Numbered from the stretch's first letter, positions 1 through 9,113 are shown. The stretch is DNA of 64,000 nt from Actinomycetes bacterium (GCA_023420415.1 JAEZWF010000016.1:1-64000), one strand, 5' to 3'. Program-made: numbers and translations. The notes: generated by a model not told the origin, from the sequence alone.

Positions 1-38
1 CGCCCCGCGCACCGGCGGTGTCGGACCTGCGCTGCCGC

Positions 39-1358
<1,320 letters not shown>

Positions 1359-1429
1359 CGGTCGACCATCCCTTTCGTATGCCGCGTGGGCGGCTCACTG
1401 GGCGGGGTCACCACGGTGTGGTCCCGCGC

Positions 1430-1536
1430 TTGCGGACGACGGCGTCGTCCGCCCGGTCTTCACCCGGGGCACCCCACCGCGGAGGAGGGTTGCCGGCCAG
1501 CGAGCCGGGGCTTGGCGCTGGCGCTCATGACCTGTG
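1430..1536 (-). ncRNA. SAM-IV riboswitch upstream of metY
   Basis: Read on the minus strand, the leader starts GGTCATGAGCGCCAGCG, continues with CAAGCCCCGGCTCGCTGGCC, GGCAACCCTCC and GCGGTGGGGTGCC, and closes with GGGTGAAGACC. These are the conserved blocks of the actinobacterial SAM-IV class in the right order. A GGACGACGCCGTCGTCC hairpin follows immediately (about 1432-1448) and could be the expression platform. It lies about 75 bases before the metY start, so S-adenosylmethionine probably represses metY. Sequence match is by eye. Confidence 0.93.
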
Positions 1537-1579
1537 GCGAGGGTACGCCGTCATGCCCGCGGGCTGGGACCGCCGTCTC

Positions 1580-2836
1580 TCATCGCGGACCGCCGGATGC
1601 ACCTGGGATGCGAGGGGCCCCACCGGCCGGGGGCTGGTCCAGGGTCACCGATGGGTGCGGCTTGCCGTCCTGCGCCGCGGCGACCGCCGCCTCCCCGGCC
1701 GCGAGCACGTCCTCTCCCCGGTCCCCGACGACCTGGGCCGTCGACCCGGCCACGAACATCCGCGGGGACGTGCCCGGAGTCCGGGTCACGGCGTGCAGGT
1801 CGTCGACCCAGGTGCGCTGGCGCGACACGATCGCCGCCACGGCGGGCGCCTCGGCCCGCCCGACTCCTGCGGTCGCGACGCGTCCCGCGGTGCGACCGGC
1901 ACGGGGGACGCGGACGTTCGCGGGCAGCTTGGCGAGCGACTTGCCGACCTCGGCACGGGACGCGAGCACGACGCGGTCGAGCGTGGACAACCGCAGGTCG
2001 CGCCTCGCCGCGCGTGTGGTGGCCTTGCTGATCGCGGTCGCGTTCGTGAGCCGGCCGCCCTCCTTGAGGACGGTGCCGCCACGACCGACCGCGTTGAGGG
2101 CCGCGGTCGTGCCGATGTCACGCCACGCCCCGTCGCCGTAGGCAACCTTGACGGTCACGTCCGTCGTGAACCGAACCCCGGACCCTACGGCGCCGGCCAC
2201 CTTGGCCCACTGACCCACCACCGGGACGCCCGGAGGAATGAGGCCGGCAGCCGTGGACACGCCCTCGGCGAAGTCACCGATCCCGGTGAGGGCGTTGTAG
2301 GTGCGGGAGTCGCCCAGACCATCCTGCGCCAGCTGCTCCAGCACGCGGGCGCAGGCCCGGTCGGCCGCGTCGTACCGCTCGCGCGCCGCCGCGTGCCGTG
2401 CGGCCGCGCGTTGCACCCGCTCGTGCTCCTGCACCATCGCGGCCCGGTTGTAGGCGGCACCGCCCACGTCCCCGGAGTCCTGCGCCACCACCATCGCCTC
2501 CTGGTACCTGAGGAAGCCCTCCCAGGCCGCGTCGGTGACCTGCTGGGCCCAACGCACCTCCGCCTGGCAGTCCTCGAGCACGTCGGCGAGCGCGCCCACG
2601 GCAACTGCGGCCACGGCATACCGGCGGGCCACACGCTCGAGGACTCCCGTCACCACCCCGCACCGCCCCGCAAAGGCCTGCCCGGCCGGGCTCTCCCAGG
2701 TGGTCATCGACCCGTCGGCGAGCCCACGCAGCGAGCCGGACATCGAGCTGAGCCAGTCGCCTTGTGCCGCAAGGGTGTTCGCGAGGTCGCGAGCCGCTGC
2801 GCTGTCTCCGGTCTGTGGCGCGAGGAAGGGCTTCAC
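1580..2836 (-). CDS. WXG/LXG-like putative type VII secretion substrate
   Basis: Protein of 418 residues that I do not recognise as a named family. The first 190 residues are alpha-helical and rich in Ala, with Trp residues spaced as in WXG100/LXG proteins (for example MTTWESPAGQAFAGR near residue 47). The middle has a small Gly/Ala/Val-rich stretch (about 190-230). The C-terminus is Pro/Gly-rich with no toxin domain I can name. Its start overlaps the stop of the smaller upstream gene by four bases, so the two are cotranscribed and probably act as partners, as EsxA/B-type pairs do. No secretion apparatus genes are in the window. Function is inference. Confidence 0.6.
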   Translation of the reverse strand: MKPFLAPQTGDSAAARDLANTLAAQGDWLSSMSGSLRGLADGSMTTWESPAGQAFAGRCGVVTGVLERVARRYAVAAVAVGALADVLEDCQAEVRWAQQVTDAAWEGFLRYQEAMVVAQDSGDVGGAAYNRAAMVQEHERVQRAAARHAAARERYDAADRACARVLEQLAQDGLGDSRTYNALTGIGDFAEGVSTAAGLIPPGVPVVGQWAKVAGAVGSGVRFTTDVTVKVAYGDGAWRDIGTTAALNAVGRGGTVLKEGGRLTNATAISKATTRAARRDLRLSTLDRVVLASRAEVGKSLAKLPANVRVPRAGRTAGRVATAGVGRAEAPAVAAIVSRQRTWVDDLHAVTRTPGTSPRMFVAGSTAQVVGDRGEDVLAAGEAAVAAAQDGKPHPSVTLDQPPAGGAPRIPGASGGPR

Positions 2837-3159
2837 CAGGACCCTCCTGCGTCTCCGGCAGGCCCTCCGGCATTCTCGACCCTTCGGACCTCGACGAGCA
2901 GGCCCTCGTCGAGCTCGGCATACGCAGTGCCGGCCACGCGCAGCCTCCGGGCGAGGGATGCCAGCTCCCGCTCGAGCACGAGGCGCTGGTGCTCGAAGTC
3001 ACCGAGCAGCGTGCCGAGCGCCCCCTGCGCCCGGCCGTCACCCAGCGACCACCCGAGCTCGCGTCCGCGTTGTGCTGTGCCGGCGACATCCTCGGCGACG
3101 TGCTCCAGACCGCCGGCGAGAGCATCCAGGGCCGCAGGCGACACCACGATCCGAGTCAT
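2833..3159 (-). CDS. small WXG100-like protein
   Basis: 108-residue helical protein starting MTRIVVSPAALDAL. It has a GLEHVAEDVAG helix, a central ELGWSLGDGRAQGALG turn resembling a WXG hinge, and a second helix of about 40 residues. Size and layout match WXG100-superfamily components of type VII secretion. I chose the ATG at 3159 because the open frame upstream has no conserved features and the length then fits the family. It precedes and overlaps (ATGA) the 418-residue gene, giving a two-gene operon. The WXG assignment rests on size, helicity and context. Confidence 0.6.
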   Translation of the reverse strand: MTRIVVSPAALDALAGGLEHVAEDVAGTAQRGRELGWSLGDGRAQGALGTLLGDFEHQRLVLERELASLARRLRVAGTAYAELDEGLLVEVRRVENAGGPAGDAGGSW

Positions 3160-3201
3160 GACTCCAAGGCTAGGCGGGAACGCCGCCACCCCTTCCGCGT
3201 T

Positions 3202-3210
3202 GTCCACAGG
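3202..3210 (+). promoter_or_regulatory. DnaA-box-like sequence TTGTCCACA
   Basis: Exact TTGTCCACA in the gap between the divergent WXG-like and SH3b/Rpf-like genes, about 43 bases upstream of the WXG-like start. One of four exact copies in the window, all intergenic. Confidence 0.4.
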
Positions 3211-3331
3211 CCATCGACGCCCCCGCGCGCGGCCGGTGGGGGGACCGCTCCCCATCGACGCAGCAGGCCGGCGCTCCTACGGTCGGGACCAAGTCACAGC
3301 CGAACACCATTGCCACACAGGGGGATTCATC

Positions 3332-3979
3332 ATGAAGATCTTCAGCCTTCCGAGCACCCGTCGCGGTCGGATCATCGCCACAGGACTACTCGGTGCCGCG
3401 CTCACCACTGGCGTCGCCGCTGCGGCGGAGGCCGCGTCGGGCACCGTCCACACGGCAAGCGCCTCGCTGTCAGTGCGCTCCGGCCCCGGGACCGGCTACG
3501 CCAAGGTCGGCACGCTGCGCAAGGGCGCCAAGGTCGACATCGTCTGCCAGACCTATGGCGGTCGCGTCGACGGCACCTACGGTTCGTCGCGGGTGTGGAA
3601 CAAGATCGGCGCCGGCCGCTGGATCTCCGACGCCTACACCTACACCGGCTCGGACGGCTTCGTCGCGCCCCGCTGCGGTGGCAACGGGACACCCGATCCG
3701 GCCCCCACGGGTTCCTACCCGAAGGTGTGGGACCGGGTGGCCCAGTGCGAGAGCACGGGACGCTGGCACATCAACACGGGCAACGGCTACTACGGCGGGC
3801 TGCAGTTCAGCGCGTCCACGTGGCGCGCGTTCGGTGGCGGCCGGTACGCGGCATACGCCCACCAGGCGACGAAGCTGGAGCAGGTGCGCACCGCGCAGAA
3901 GGTGCTACGCGCCCAGGGGCCGGGTGCGTGGCCGCACTGCAGCAGGGTCGCCGGACTGACCCGCGCCAACGGCCTCTGA
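3332..3979 (+). CDS. secreted SH3b plus Rpf-like transglycosylase
   Basis: 215 residues with a signal peptide (MKIFSLPSTRRGR then a hydrophobic stretch ending AAEAASG). Residues about 36-110 form a bacterial SH3 domain (SLSVRSGPGTGYAKVGTL). Residues about 135-205 form a lysozyme-like domain of the resuscitation-promoting-factor type: WDRVAQCESTGRWHINTGNGYYGGLQFS, with the catalytic glutamate in CES. Such proteins cut peptidoglycan outside the cell and promote wall remodelling or regrowth. The ATG at 3332 follows a GGGG ribosome site. It is transcribed alone, divergent from the WXG pair, with a small hairpin after it. Confidence 0.88.
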   Translation: MKIFSLPSTRRGRIIATGLLGAALTTGVAAAAEAASGTVHTASASLSVRSGPGTGYAKVGTLRKGAKVDIVCQTYGGRVDGTYGSSRVWNKIGAGRWISDAYTYTGSDGFVAPRCGGNGTPDPAPTGSYPKVWDRVAQCESTGRWHINTGNGYYGGLQFSASTWRAFGGGRYAAYAHQATKLEQVRTAQKVLRAQGPGAWPHCSRVAGLTRANGL

Positions 3980-3987
3980 GCGGGCGG

Positions 3988-4004
3988 CACCCCACGCCGG
4001 GGTG
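3988..4004 (+). terminator. short GC hairpin after the Rpf-like gene
   Basis: Perfect six-base arms CACCCC/GGGGTG with a five-base loop, nine bases after the stop of the SH3b/Rpf gene. No T-run follows, so termination is only plausible. Confidence 0.4.
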
Positions 4005-4038
4005 GAAGGGACGCGGCGTTCGTGGTGTTGTGGCAGAC

Positions 4039-4488
4039 ATGACCATCACAGGCGAGTACGTCCCCAGCCCCACCGAGTGGGTCCGCAAGCAGGTCGAGAC
4101 GATCGAGGAGTCCGGCACCACGGCGTCCGTGCAGATCATGGACCGTCCGGTCGTGCTGCTCACGATGCTCGGGGTCTCCGGCAAGGTGCGCAAGGTGCCA
4201 CTCATGCGGGTCGAGCACGACGGGGCGTATGCCGCGGTGGCCAGCAAGGGCGGCGCGCCGGAGAACCCGAAGTGGGTCGCCAACGTCGAGAAGAACCCGG
4301 TGCTCGACCTCCAGGACGGCACACGGACGACGACGGTGCGGGCGCGCGAGCTCGAGGGCGCCGAGCGCGAACAGTGGTGGGAGCGCTGCGTCGCCGCGTT
4401 CCCGCCCTACGCGGAGTACCAGACCAAGACCGACCGCCAGATCCCGGTGTTCCTGCTCGAGCCGGTCGACGGGTCAGGGAGCGACTGA
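4039..4488 (+). CDS. nitroreductase/deazaflavin (F420)-type oxidoreductase-like protein
   Basis: 149 residues, matching the small split-barrel family that includes mycobacterial Ddn and F420-dependent reductases. Visible signatures are the LLTMLGVSGKVRKVPLMRVEHDG strand pair, the ASKGGAPENPKWVANVEKNP segment, and the C-terminal AEYQTKTDRQIPVFLLEP. Members use F420H2 or bind flavin to reduce varied substrates; the substrate cannot be told from sequence. The start is the ATG at 4039. Its last 15 bases overlap the 3' end of the convergent membrane-protein gene. Confidence 0.85.
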   Translation: MTITGEYVPSPTEWVRKQVETIEESGTTASVQIMDRPVVLLTMLGVSGKVRKVPLMRVEHDGAYAAVASKGGAPENPKWVANVEKNPVLDLQDGTRTTTVRARELEGAEREQWWERCVAAFPPYAEYQTKTDRQIPVFLLEPVDGSGSD

Positions 4489-4911
4489 AGGACGACCGGT
4501 GCGGCGCAGCCACAGGAGGCCGAGCACCGGCAGCACCAGCGGCACGTAGCCGTAGCCGGAACCGAAGTGCGACCACACCGTCTTGTCCGGGAACGCTTGC
4601 GGCACAAGGTAGGACGCGAGCCCGACGACGAGGACTCCGGCCAGCTCGACACTGATGGCAAGCAGCGCGACGCGGCGCGACGTCCGGTCCCCGCGGGCGA
4701 GCGCGACCGTGGCGACGATGTAGATCACCGCGGCGAGCGCCGAGAGCACGTAGGCCAGAGGCGCCCGGTCGAAGTACTCGCTGATCTGCAGGACCGAGCG
4801 TCCCGTCGCCGCCAGGGCCAGCAACCCGTAGAGCGCGACGAGGACGACGCCGGGCCCGGATCGGGTCGAGCGCGGTTGCTGCGCCGAGGGTCCGGGGTCG
4901 CGCTCAGCCAC
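4474..4911 (-). CDS. hypothetical four-helix membrane protein
   Basis: 145 residues with about four hydrophobic segments (about 21-40, 50-70, 80-105, 120-138) and a charged N-terminus. I do not recognise a named family; similar small paired membrane proteins occur in actinobacteria. Its start overlaps the end of the upstream membrane-protein gene by eight bases, so the two are probably one operon and may form a complex. Its 3' end overlaps the F420-type gene on the other strand. Confidence 0.7.
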   Translation of the reverse strand: MAERDPGPSAQQPRSTRSGPGVVLVALYGLLALAATGRSVLQISEYFDRAPLAYVLSALAAVIYIVATVALARGDRTSRRVALLAISVELAGVLVVGLASYLVPQAFPDKTVWSHFGSGYGYVPLVLPVLGLLWLRRTGRPSVAP

Positions 4912-5269
4912 CGAGGTTCCAGATCTGCTGCAACCGCGCCGTCATGACGGCGATGCCGAAGGCGCCGACCGCGACGACCCCCATGGCCCACCGGGTCTTC
5001 TCCTTCAGGGCCAGGAAGACCGCCGCCGGCAGCACGAACGGCAAGGTGATGGCGTATGCCGCGAACGTCGCCTGTTCGCTGCCGCCGCCGGTGACGTCAC
5101 CCAGGTGCACGAGGGCCACGACCAGCTGGACCAGCAGACCCACCTCGACCACGGCCCCGACCAGCAGCAGGCGGTCGTCGACGAGCCGCGAGCGGGCGGC
5201 ATACCACCCCGACAGCACCATGAGCAGCAGCGCCGCGACGAACACGACGACGGTGAGCGGGTAGAGCAC
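4904..5269 (-). CDS. hypothetical membrane protein, operon partner
   Basis: 121 residues with four predicted membrane helices (about 3-22, 36-58, 66-88, 95-112). The short loop ARSRLVDDRLL follows helix 1. No enzymatic motif is visible. It lies first in a two-gene operon with the downstream membrane protein and directly after the sigma-like gene on the same strand (41 bases apart), so all three may be cotranscribed. Function unknown. Confidence 0.7.
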   Translation of the reverse strand: MLYPLTVVVFVAALLLMVLSGWYAARSRLVDDRLLLVGAVVEVGLLVQLVVALVHLGDVTGGGSEQATFAAYAITLPFVLPAAVFLALKEKTRWAMGVVAVGAFGIAVMTARLQQIWNLGG

Positions 5270-5310
5270 GGCGCGAGCCTACGCGAGGCGGCGGGGCATC
5301 CTCTCGCGGG

Positions 5311-6816
5311 TCAGCGTGCGGCCGAGCCGGCGCCCGCGTCCGGGATGACGGCGGCGTCGGTGGCGTCGGTGGCGTCGGTGGCGTCGGCGGACCCCGCTGT
5401 GGCGGACGGCCGCTGCGCCGACGCGGGCTTGGCGGGCTTGGTCGTGGTCTGCTTGCCCGTCCCCGGTGGCCGGGTCTTCGTCCCCTTGACGCCCCGTGTT
5501 GCAGTCGAGGTTGCGGTCGAGGTTGCGGTCTTGGTGCTGGTCGGGCTGTGCCCCTTGCCCGGGCGCTGCCTGCCGGTCGTGCTCGTGGCGGATGCTTCCG
5601 GAGACGGGGACGCGGTCGAGTCGGACGTCGTCGGGTCGGACGTCGTCGGATCGGCGTCGGGTGGCGGGGCGGTGACCGACGTCGCGGGCGTGCCGGTGGT
5701 GGCTGCCGGCGGGCTGCCGGGTGTGGTGGGTGGTGTGGCGGGCGCGGGCCCTGACGACGTGAGGGGCTCCGCACCGGGGTGGGCCGGCTGCGATCCAGTG
5801 GGTCGCGAGGTCTGTCCCGGCGTGGTCCCGGGCTTGGCCGGGCGGGTGCCACCGGGTCCGTTCGGGTTCGGCTTCGAGCCGTCGGGTGAGCTGCTCGGCG
5901 CCGGGGCACCGACGGCCCGGTGCATGACCTCCTGGACCGGCGCGGGCAGCACGCCGACGTAGGCCGCTGCGCTCAGGCCACCCAGGGACACCGCCGAGGC
6001 GGACACAGCCGCGAGGGTGAGGACCGCGGTCCGCGAGCGACGGGCGAGAGCGACACCGGGAGCAGGCCGCCCCGTGGGCCGCGTTGACCTGGCTCGGGCG
6101 GGATGCCGGCGGGTGGAGGCGCGTCCGGTGCCGCCACTGTCCAGCCCCAGGGCTCGGTAGCGGCCCAACGCCACCCGCTCGTCGGCGAGCTCGCCGACGG
6201 TGACGGGCGCGGCCATCGACCACGCCAGCAGCTCGCGGTCGACCTCGAGGCGCTCGAGGGCGCGGTCCTCGAGGCGGCGCACGGCCAGCTCGTCGATGTC
6301 CGTGACCCTGCTCGTGTCGCGGACGGACAGGCCGGCGGACAACCTCAGCAGGAGCACCTCGCCCTGACCGAGCGGGAGGTCCCGCAGGGCGTTCAGCGTG
6401 TCCGAGAGGGCGCCGCGCCACTGCTCGTCGGGGCCCAGCTCGTCGAGGTCGTCCAGGTCGATCGGGTCGACCCAGCCGGCGCCCTCCGCCATCTGCTGCG
6501 CCTCGACACCGGCCCCGTCGGGATGGGCGCCACCGGTCACCGAGCCCCAGGCCCGGCGCAGCATGCCGTCCTGGGCGCGCATCCGTGCCCGGCGCAACAG
6601 CAGCACGTGCCAGTCCGCCTCGTCACCGTCGAAGTCCGGCAGCGCGCGGACGACGCTGACCCACACCTCGCACGCCCCGTCGTAGGGGTCGTCGTGCCCG
6701 ACCACGCGCAGGTAGCGCACGAGCAGCGGGTTGGTGTCACGCCACAGACGGGCGAACGACGCGTCATCGCCCGCCCGGGCAGCGCACATCGTCCGCGCGA
6801 AGTCATGACCCAGCAC
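5311..6816 (-). CDS. sigma-70-like protein fused to a membrane segment and Pro/Thr-rich tail
   Basis: 501 residues. The N-terminal 190 or so resemble ECF-type sigma factors: a region-2-like helix (SFARLWRDTNPLLVRYLRVVG) and a region-4-like part (LRDLPLGQGEVLLLRLSAGLSVRDTSRV, then a DELAVRRLEDRALERL helix). A basic linker leads to one hydrophobic segment near 265-290. The remaining 200 residues are Pro/Thr/Ser/Ala-rich and end in tandem Asp-Ala-Thr repeats. A sigma domain tethered to the membrane would be a one-piece signalling protein. No separate anti-sigma gene is adjacent. The sigma identity is moderate; the topology is inference. Confidence 0.7.
   Translation of the reverse strand: MLGHDFARTMCAARAGDDASFARLWRDTNPLLVRYLRVVGHDDPYDGACEVWVSVVRALPDFDGDEADWHVLLLRRARMRAQDGMLRRAWGSVTGGAHPDGAGVEAQQMAEGAGWVDPIDLDDLDELGPDEQWRGALSDTLNALRDLPLGQGEVLLLRLSAGLSVRDTSRVTDIDELAVRRLEDRALERLEVDRELLAWSMAAPVTVGELADERVALGRYRALGLDSGGTGRASTRRHPARARSTRPTGRPAPGVALARRSRTAVLTLAAVSASAVSLGGLSAAAYVGVLPAPVQEVMHRAVGAPAPSSSPDGSKPNPNGPGGTRPAKPGTTPGQTSRPTGSQPAHPGAEPLTSSGPAPATPPTTPGSPPAATTGTPATSVTAPPPDADPTTSDPTTSDSTASPSPEASATSTTGRQRPGKGHSPTSTKTATSTATSTATRGVKGTKTRPPGTGKQTTTKPAKPASAQRPSATAGSADATDATDATDAAVIPDAGAGSAAR
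5352..5390 (-). repeat. 9-bp tandem repeats at the sigma-fusion 3' end
   Basis: Four near-perfect copies of GGTGGCGTC (plus-strand reading) encode the Asp-Ala-Thr repeats at the extreme C-terminus of the sigma-like fusion. Copy number is likely variable between strains. Confidence 0.75.
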
Positions 6817-6900
6817 CAGACCAGTGTCGCCGGAAACTGCCCCGCAACGTGTCAGCCGTTCGGTCCGTGTCGCAGGACTCGTCCGCGGCCTCAGCTGGCC

Positions 6901-7332
6901 TCAGCTGGCCTTGGCGTCCAACGGCCCCGGCAGGTCCTCGACGCCATCGGGTGTGGCGAGGTGGAACCCGAGCAGCGGCACGTGGTGCGCCGCGCACGCG
7001 TCGATCGCCAGCTGGTGCCACTCGCGGTCGACATCCGTCGGCACCAGGCCACGACGACGACCCCGTGCCAGCAGCACCGAACCCCGCTGCTCCTCAACCA
7101 TGGGCAACAGCAGCTCCAGCAACGAGGTCAGGCCCGTCACGGGAGCGTCGTCAGGCACGTCGGTCACGACGATCGGCTGGATGCCACAGCCCCGGTCGTC
7201 ACAGACCATCACGGCGACAGCGCCGGCGCGGCGGTCGTCGAGCTCGAGCATGAGGTCGACGATGTCGCGCTGGATCACGGTGTCGTGCAACGGAACTGAA
7301 CGGATGTCATCGGGCAGGTCATGAAAGCTCAT
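6901..7332 (-). CDS. hypothetical protein
   Basis: 143 residues starting MSFHDLPDDIRSVPLHDT. Alternating strands and helices are suggested (AGAVAVMVCDDRGCGIQPIVV, then TSLLELLLPMV, then RGSVLLARGRR). I cannot name the family; the fold could be a small alpha/beta domain. The open frame extends upstream to 7425, but the ATG at 7332 gives the compact protein. A perfect DnaA-box-like sequence sits about 40 bases upstream. It is followed by the sigma-like gene on the same strand after about 85 bases. Confidence 0.65.
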   Translation of the reverse strand: MSFHDLPDDIRSVPLHDTVIQRDIVDLMLELDDRRAGAVAVMVCDDRGCGIQPIVVTDVPDDAPVTGLTSLLELLLPMVEEQRGSVLLARGRRRGLVPTDVDREWHQLAIDACAAHHVPLLGFHLATPDGVEDLPGPLDAKAS

Positions 7333-7370
7333 GCGGTCCAGCGTGACCCAACCACGAGGCTCCCCCGCGG

Positions 7371-7379
7371 TTGTCCACA
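7371..7379 (+). promoter_or_regulatory. DnaA-box-like sequence TTGTCCACA
   Basis: Exact TTGTCCACA, the high-GC actinobacterial form of the DnaA box, about 40 bases upstream of the hypothetical gene that starts at 7332. Binding is not shown. Confidence 0.45.
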
Positions 7380-7449
7380 ACTTTCTCGGGCGTTCCTTGG
7401 CCATCGCAGGGCGCGCACGCGGCATCCTGCGCGGATCGGATGCCCAGAC

Positions 7450-7878
7450 TCAGCCGGGCAGCCCGCCGGCCATGCGCCCCAACGCCTGGTGCCAGTGGTC
7501 CTGGTCGCCCCGCGGGTCACCGGCGATGCCGCGGCCCTCGTGGAAGAGGTCGACGCGGGTGCCGTCGCCGTCGGGCCGCAGCTGCACGTCGAGCATGCTG
7601 AGCGGTCCGTCGTCGTGTGGGTGCCAGGTGACGCGCACCTGCTCGAGCGGGTGGAAGCTGCGGACCACGCCATGGGCCCCGTCACCCGCGTGCCACGGCT
7701 CGCCCTTGCTGCCGAGCCGGGCGCCGTCACCGAGGAGCGCCTCGGTGCCCTGCGGACTGATGAGGTGTTGCCAGACCTGGTCGGTCGTCGCCGACACGGT
7801 CGTGTACGTGTGGATCGCCGCCTCCACGTCGGCCGAGTCGGCACTGCCGTCGGGGACCTCGTCGACCTCACTGTTCAT
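7450..7878 (-). CDS. SRPBCC/AHSA1-type (START-like) domain protein
   Basis: 142 residues from the ATG at 7878, which follows a strong GGAGG ribosome site; the longer open frame is therefore not used. The pattern IHTYTTVSATTDQVWQHLISPQGTEALLG, a central Trp/His-rich part and a long C-terminal helix (DQDHWHQALGRMAGGL) matches the Aha1/SRPBCC hydrophobic-ligand-binding fold. Such proteins bind small lipophilic ligands or act as stress co-factors; the ligand is unknown. It is divergent from the epimerase gene. Confidence 0.8.
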   Translation of the reverse strand: MNSEVDEVPDGSADSADVEAAIHTYTTVSATTDQVWQHLISPQGTEALLGDGARLGSKGEPWHAGDGAHGVVRSFHPLEQVRVTWHPHDDGPLSMLDVQLRPDGDGTRVDLFHEGRGIAGDPRGDQDHWHQALGRMAGGLPG

Positions 7879-7976
7879 GGTGAAACCTCCGTCCGGGAGG
7901 GGCAGCCCCGGATGGGCTGGCCCATCGCCTTCCAGTCGACCAAACCGGTTGCCCGCTGGCAAGGGGACAAAGGCCG

Positions 7977-8019
7977 CGAGGCATGCCGCGTGCGCGCGGC
8001 TCGCACGCGGCATACCTCG
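7977..8019. repeat. GGCATAC-type hairpin between divergent genes
   Basis: CGAGG-C-ATGCCGCGTGCG pairs with CGCACGCGGCAT-A-CCTCG: about 17 paired bases with one mismatch and a seven-base loop. It is made of an inverted pair of the window-wide GTATGCC element, with one arm mutated (GCATGCC). The flanking genes are divergent, so this copy is not a simple gene-end terminator. Confidence 0.8.
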
Positions 8020-8033
8020 TGTTGTCGCCCACC

Positions 8034-8060
8034 TGTCACACACCGGTGGGCTGCCTTGTC
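8034..8060 (+). promoter_or_regulatory. ECF41-type promoter upstream of the epimerase gene
   Basis: TGTCACA at 8034-8040, then 16 bases, then TGTC at 8057-8060. The described ECF41 promoters have a TGTCACA -35 element and a CGTC -10 element upstream of the partner (COE) gene. The -35 is exact and the -10 has one change. It lies 45 bases before the epimerase start, in the expected place for autoregulation by the sigma factor encoded downstream. Confidence 0.7.
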
Positions 8061-8105
8061 TGTGGGGGTGACCGAGGAAATCACGACTCGAAGGAGTGGA
8101 TGACG

Positions 8106-9113
8106 ATGCGAGTGTTCGTCGCAGGAGCAACCGGGGCGATCGGGCAGCAGCTGGTGCCGCGGCTGGTGGCAGCCGGGCACGAGGTGACGGGGATGACGCG
8201 CAGCCCGGCCAAGCAGGAGCAGGTCGCCTCGCTGGGTGCGACGCCGGTCGTGGCGGACGCGCTCGACGCCGAGCAGGTGGCCGACGCGGTCGGCCGAGCG
8301 CGGCCGGAGGTGATCGTGCACCAGCTGACGTCGATCGGACCGCTGGACCTGCGCAACTTCGACCGGGCGTTCGCGCTGACCAACCGGCTGCGCACGGAGG
8401 GGACGAACCACCTGCTGTCAGCCGGTCAGGCGGTCGGGGTGCGGCGGTTCGTGGCGCAGAGCTTCTTCGCCGGGTACGACAGGGTCGGGTCGATGGTGAA
8501 GACGGAGGACGACCCGTTCGGCTCTGCTGCGCCGAAGGAGATGCGCGAGACGATCGCCGCGATCAGGCACGTCGAGGACGCGGTCATGCACGCCACGTGG
8601 ACCGAGGGGCTGGTGCTGCGGTACGGCGGGTTCTACGGGCCGGGGACGTCGCTCGGCGCGGATGGTGAACAGACCGAGGCGGTGCGAACGGGCAAGTTTC
8701 CGTTGGTGGGCAACGGAAACGGCACGTGGTCCTTCATCCACGTGACGGATGCGGCGGATGCCACCGTGGCGGCGGTCGCCGGTGGTGCGTCAGGTGTCTA
8801 CAACGTCGTCGACGACGAACCGGCCCCCGTGCGCGTGTGGTTGCCGGAGCTGGCGTCCATGCTCGTCGCCCGCGCGCCGCGGCGCGTGCCGCGCTTCGCC
8901 GGCAGGCTGTTCGCGGGCGAGACTGGCGTCGTGATGATGACCGAGCTGCGTGGAGCCTCGAACGCCAAGGCCCGCCGAGAGCTGGGCTGGGTGCCGGCGC
9001 ACCCGAGCTGGCGACAGGGCTTCGCCGAGCTCGCCGGGGTCTCGGGGGTCTCGGTGGCCTCTGGGGTCTCCGGGGTCTCTGGGGTCTCGGGAGTCTCGAA
9101 GGCCGTGGGATGA
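8106..9113 (+). CDS. NAD(P)-dependent epimerase/dehydratase (ECF41 partner, COE)
   Basis: 335 residues, atypical short-chain dehydrogenase with a Rossmann motif VFVAGATGAIGQQLVPRL at the N-terminus and a GGFYGPGT block midway. AAGGAG nine bases before the ATG at 8106 favours that start; an in-frame ATG at 8100 is the alternative. Its stop overlaps the ECF41 sigma start (ATGA), so they are translationally coupled. ECF41 sigma factors are characteristically paired with carboxymuconolactone decarboxylases, oxidoreductases or epimerases, and this is the epimerase type. Its substrate is unknown. The C-terminus carries an unusual Gly-Val-Ser repeat tail. Confidence 0.88.
   Translation: MRVFVAGATGAIGQQLVPRLVAAGHEVTGMTRSPAKQEQVASLGATPVVADALDAEQVADAVGRARPEVIVHQLTSIGPLDLRNFDRAFALTNRLRTEGTNHLLSAGQAVGVRRFVAQSFFAGYDRVGSMVKTEDDPFGSAAPKEMRETIAAIRHVEDAVMHATWTEGLVLRYGGFYGPGTSLGADGEQTEAVRTGKFPLVGNGNGTWSFIHVTDAADATVAAVAGGASGVYNVVDDEPAPVRVWLPELASMLVARAPRRVPRFAGRLFAGETGVVMMTELRGASNAKARRELGWVPAHPSWRQGFAELAGVSGVSVASGVSGVSGVSGVSKAVG
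9036..9098 (+). repeat. 9-bp tandem repeats encoding a Gly-Val-Ser tail
   Basis: About seven imperfect copies of GGGGTCTCN at the 3' end of the epimerase gene encode GVSGVS-type repeats immediately before the stop, in the overlap with the sigma gene. Such repeats vary by slippage. Confidence 0.8.

Noticed and set aside
3160..3331. ydaO (c-di-AMP) riboswitch upstream of the Rpf-like gene
   Set aside because: Such riboswitches are common before Rpf genes in actinobacteria, but this gap is short and I could not find the conserved ydaO blocks.
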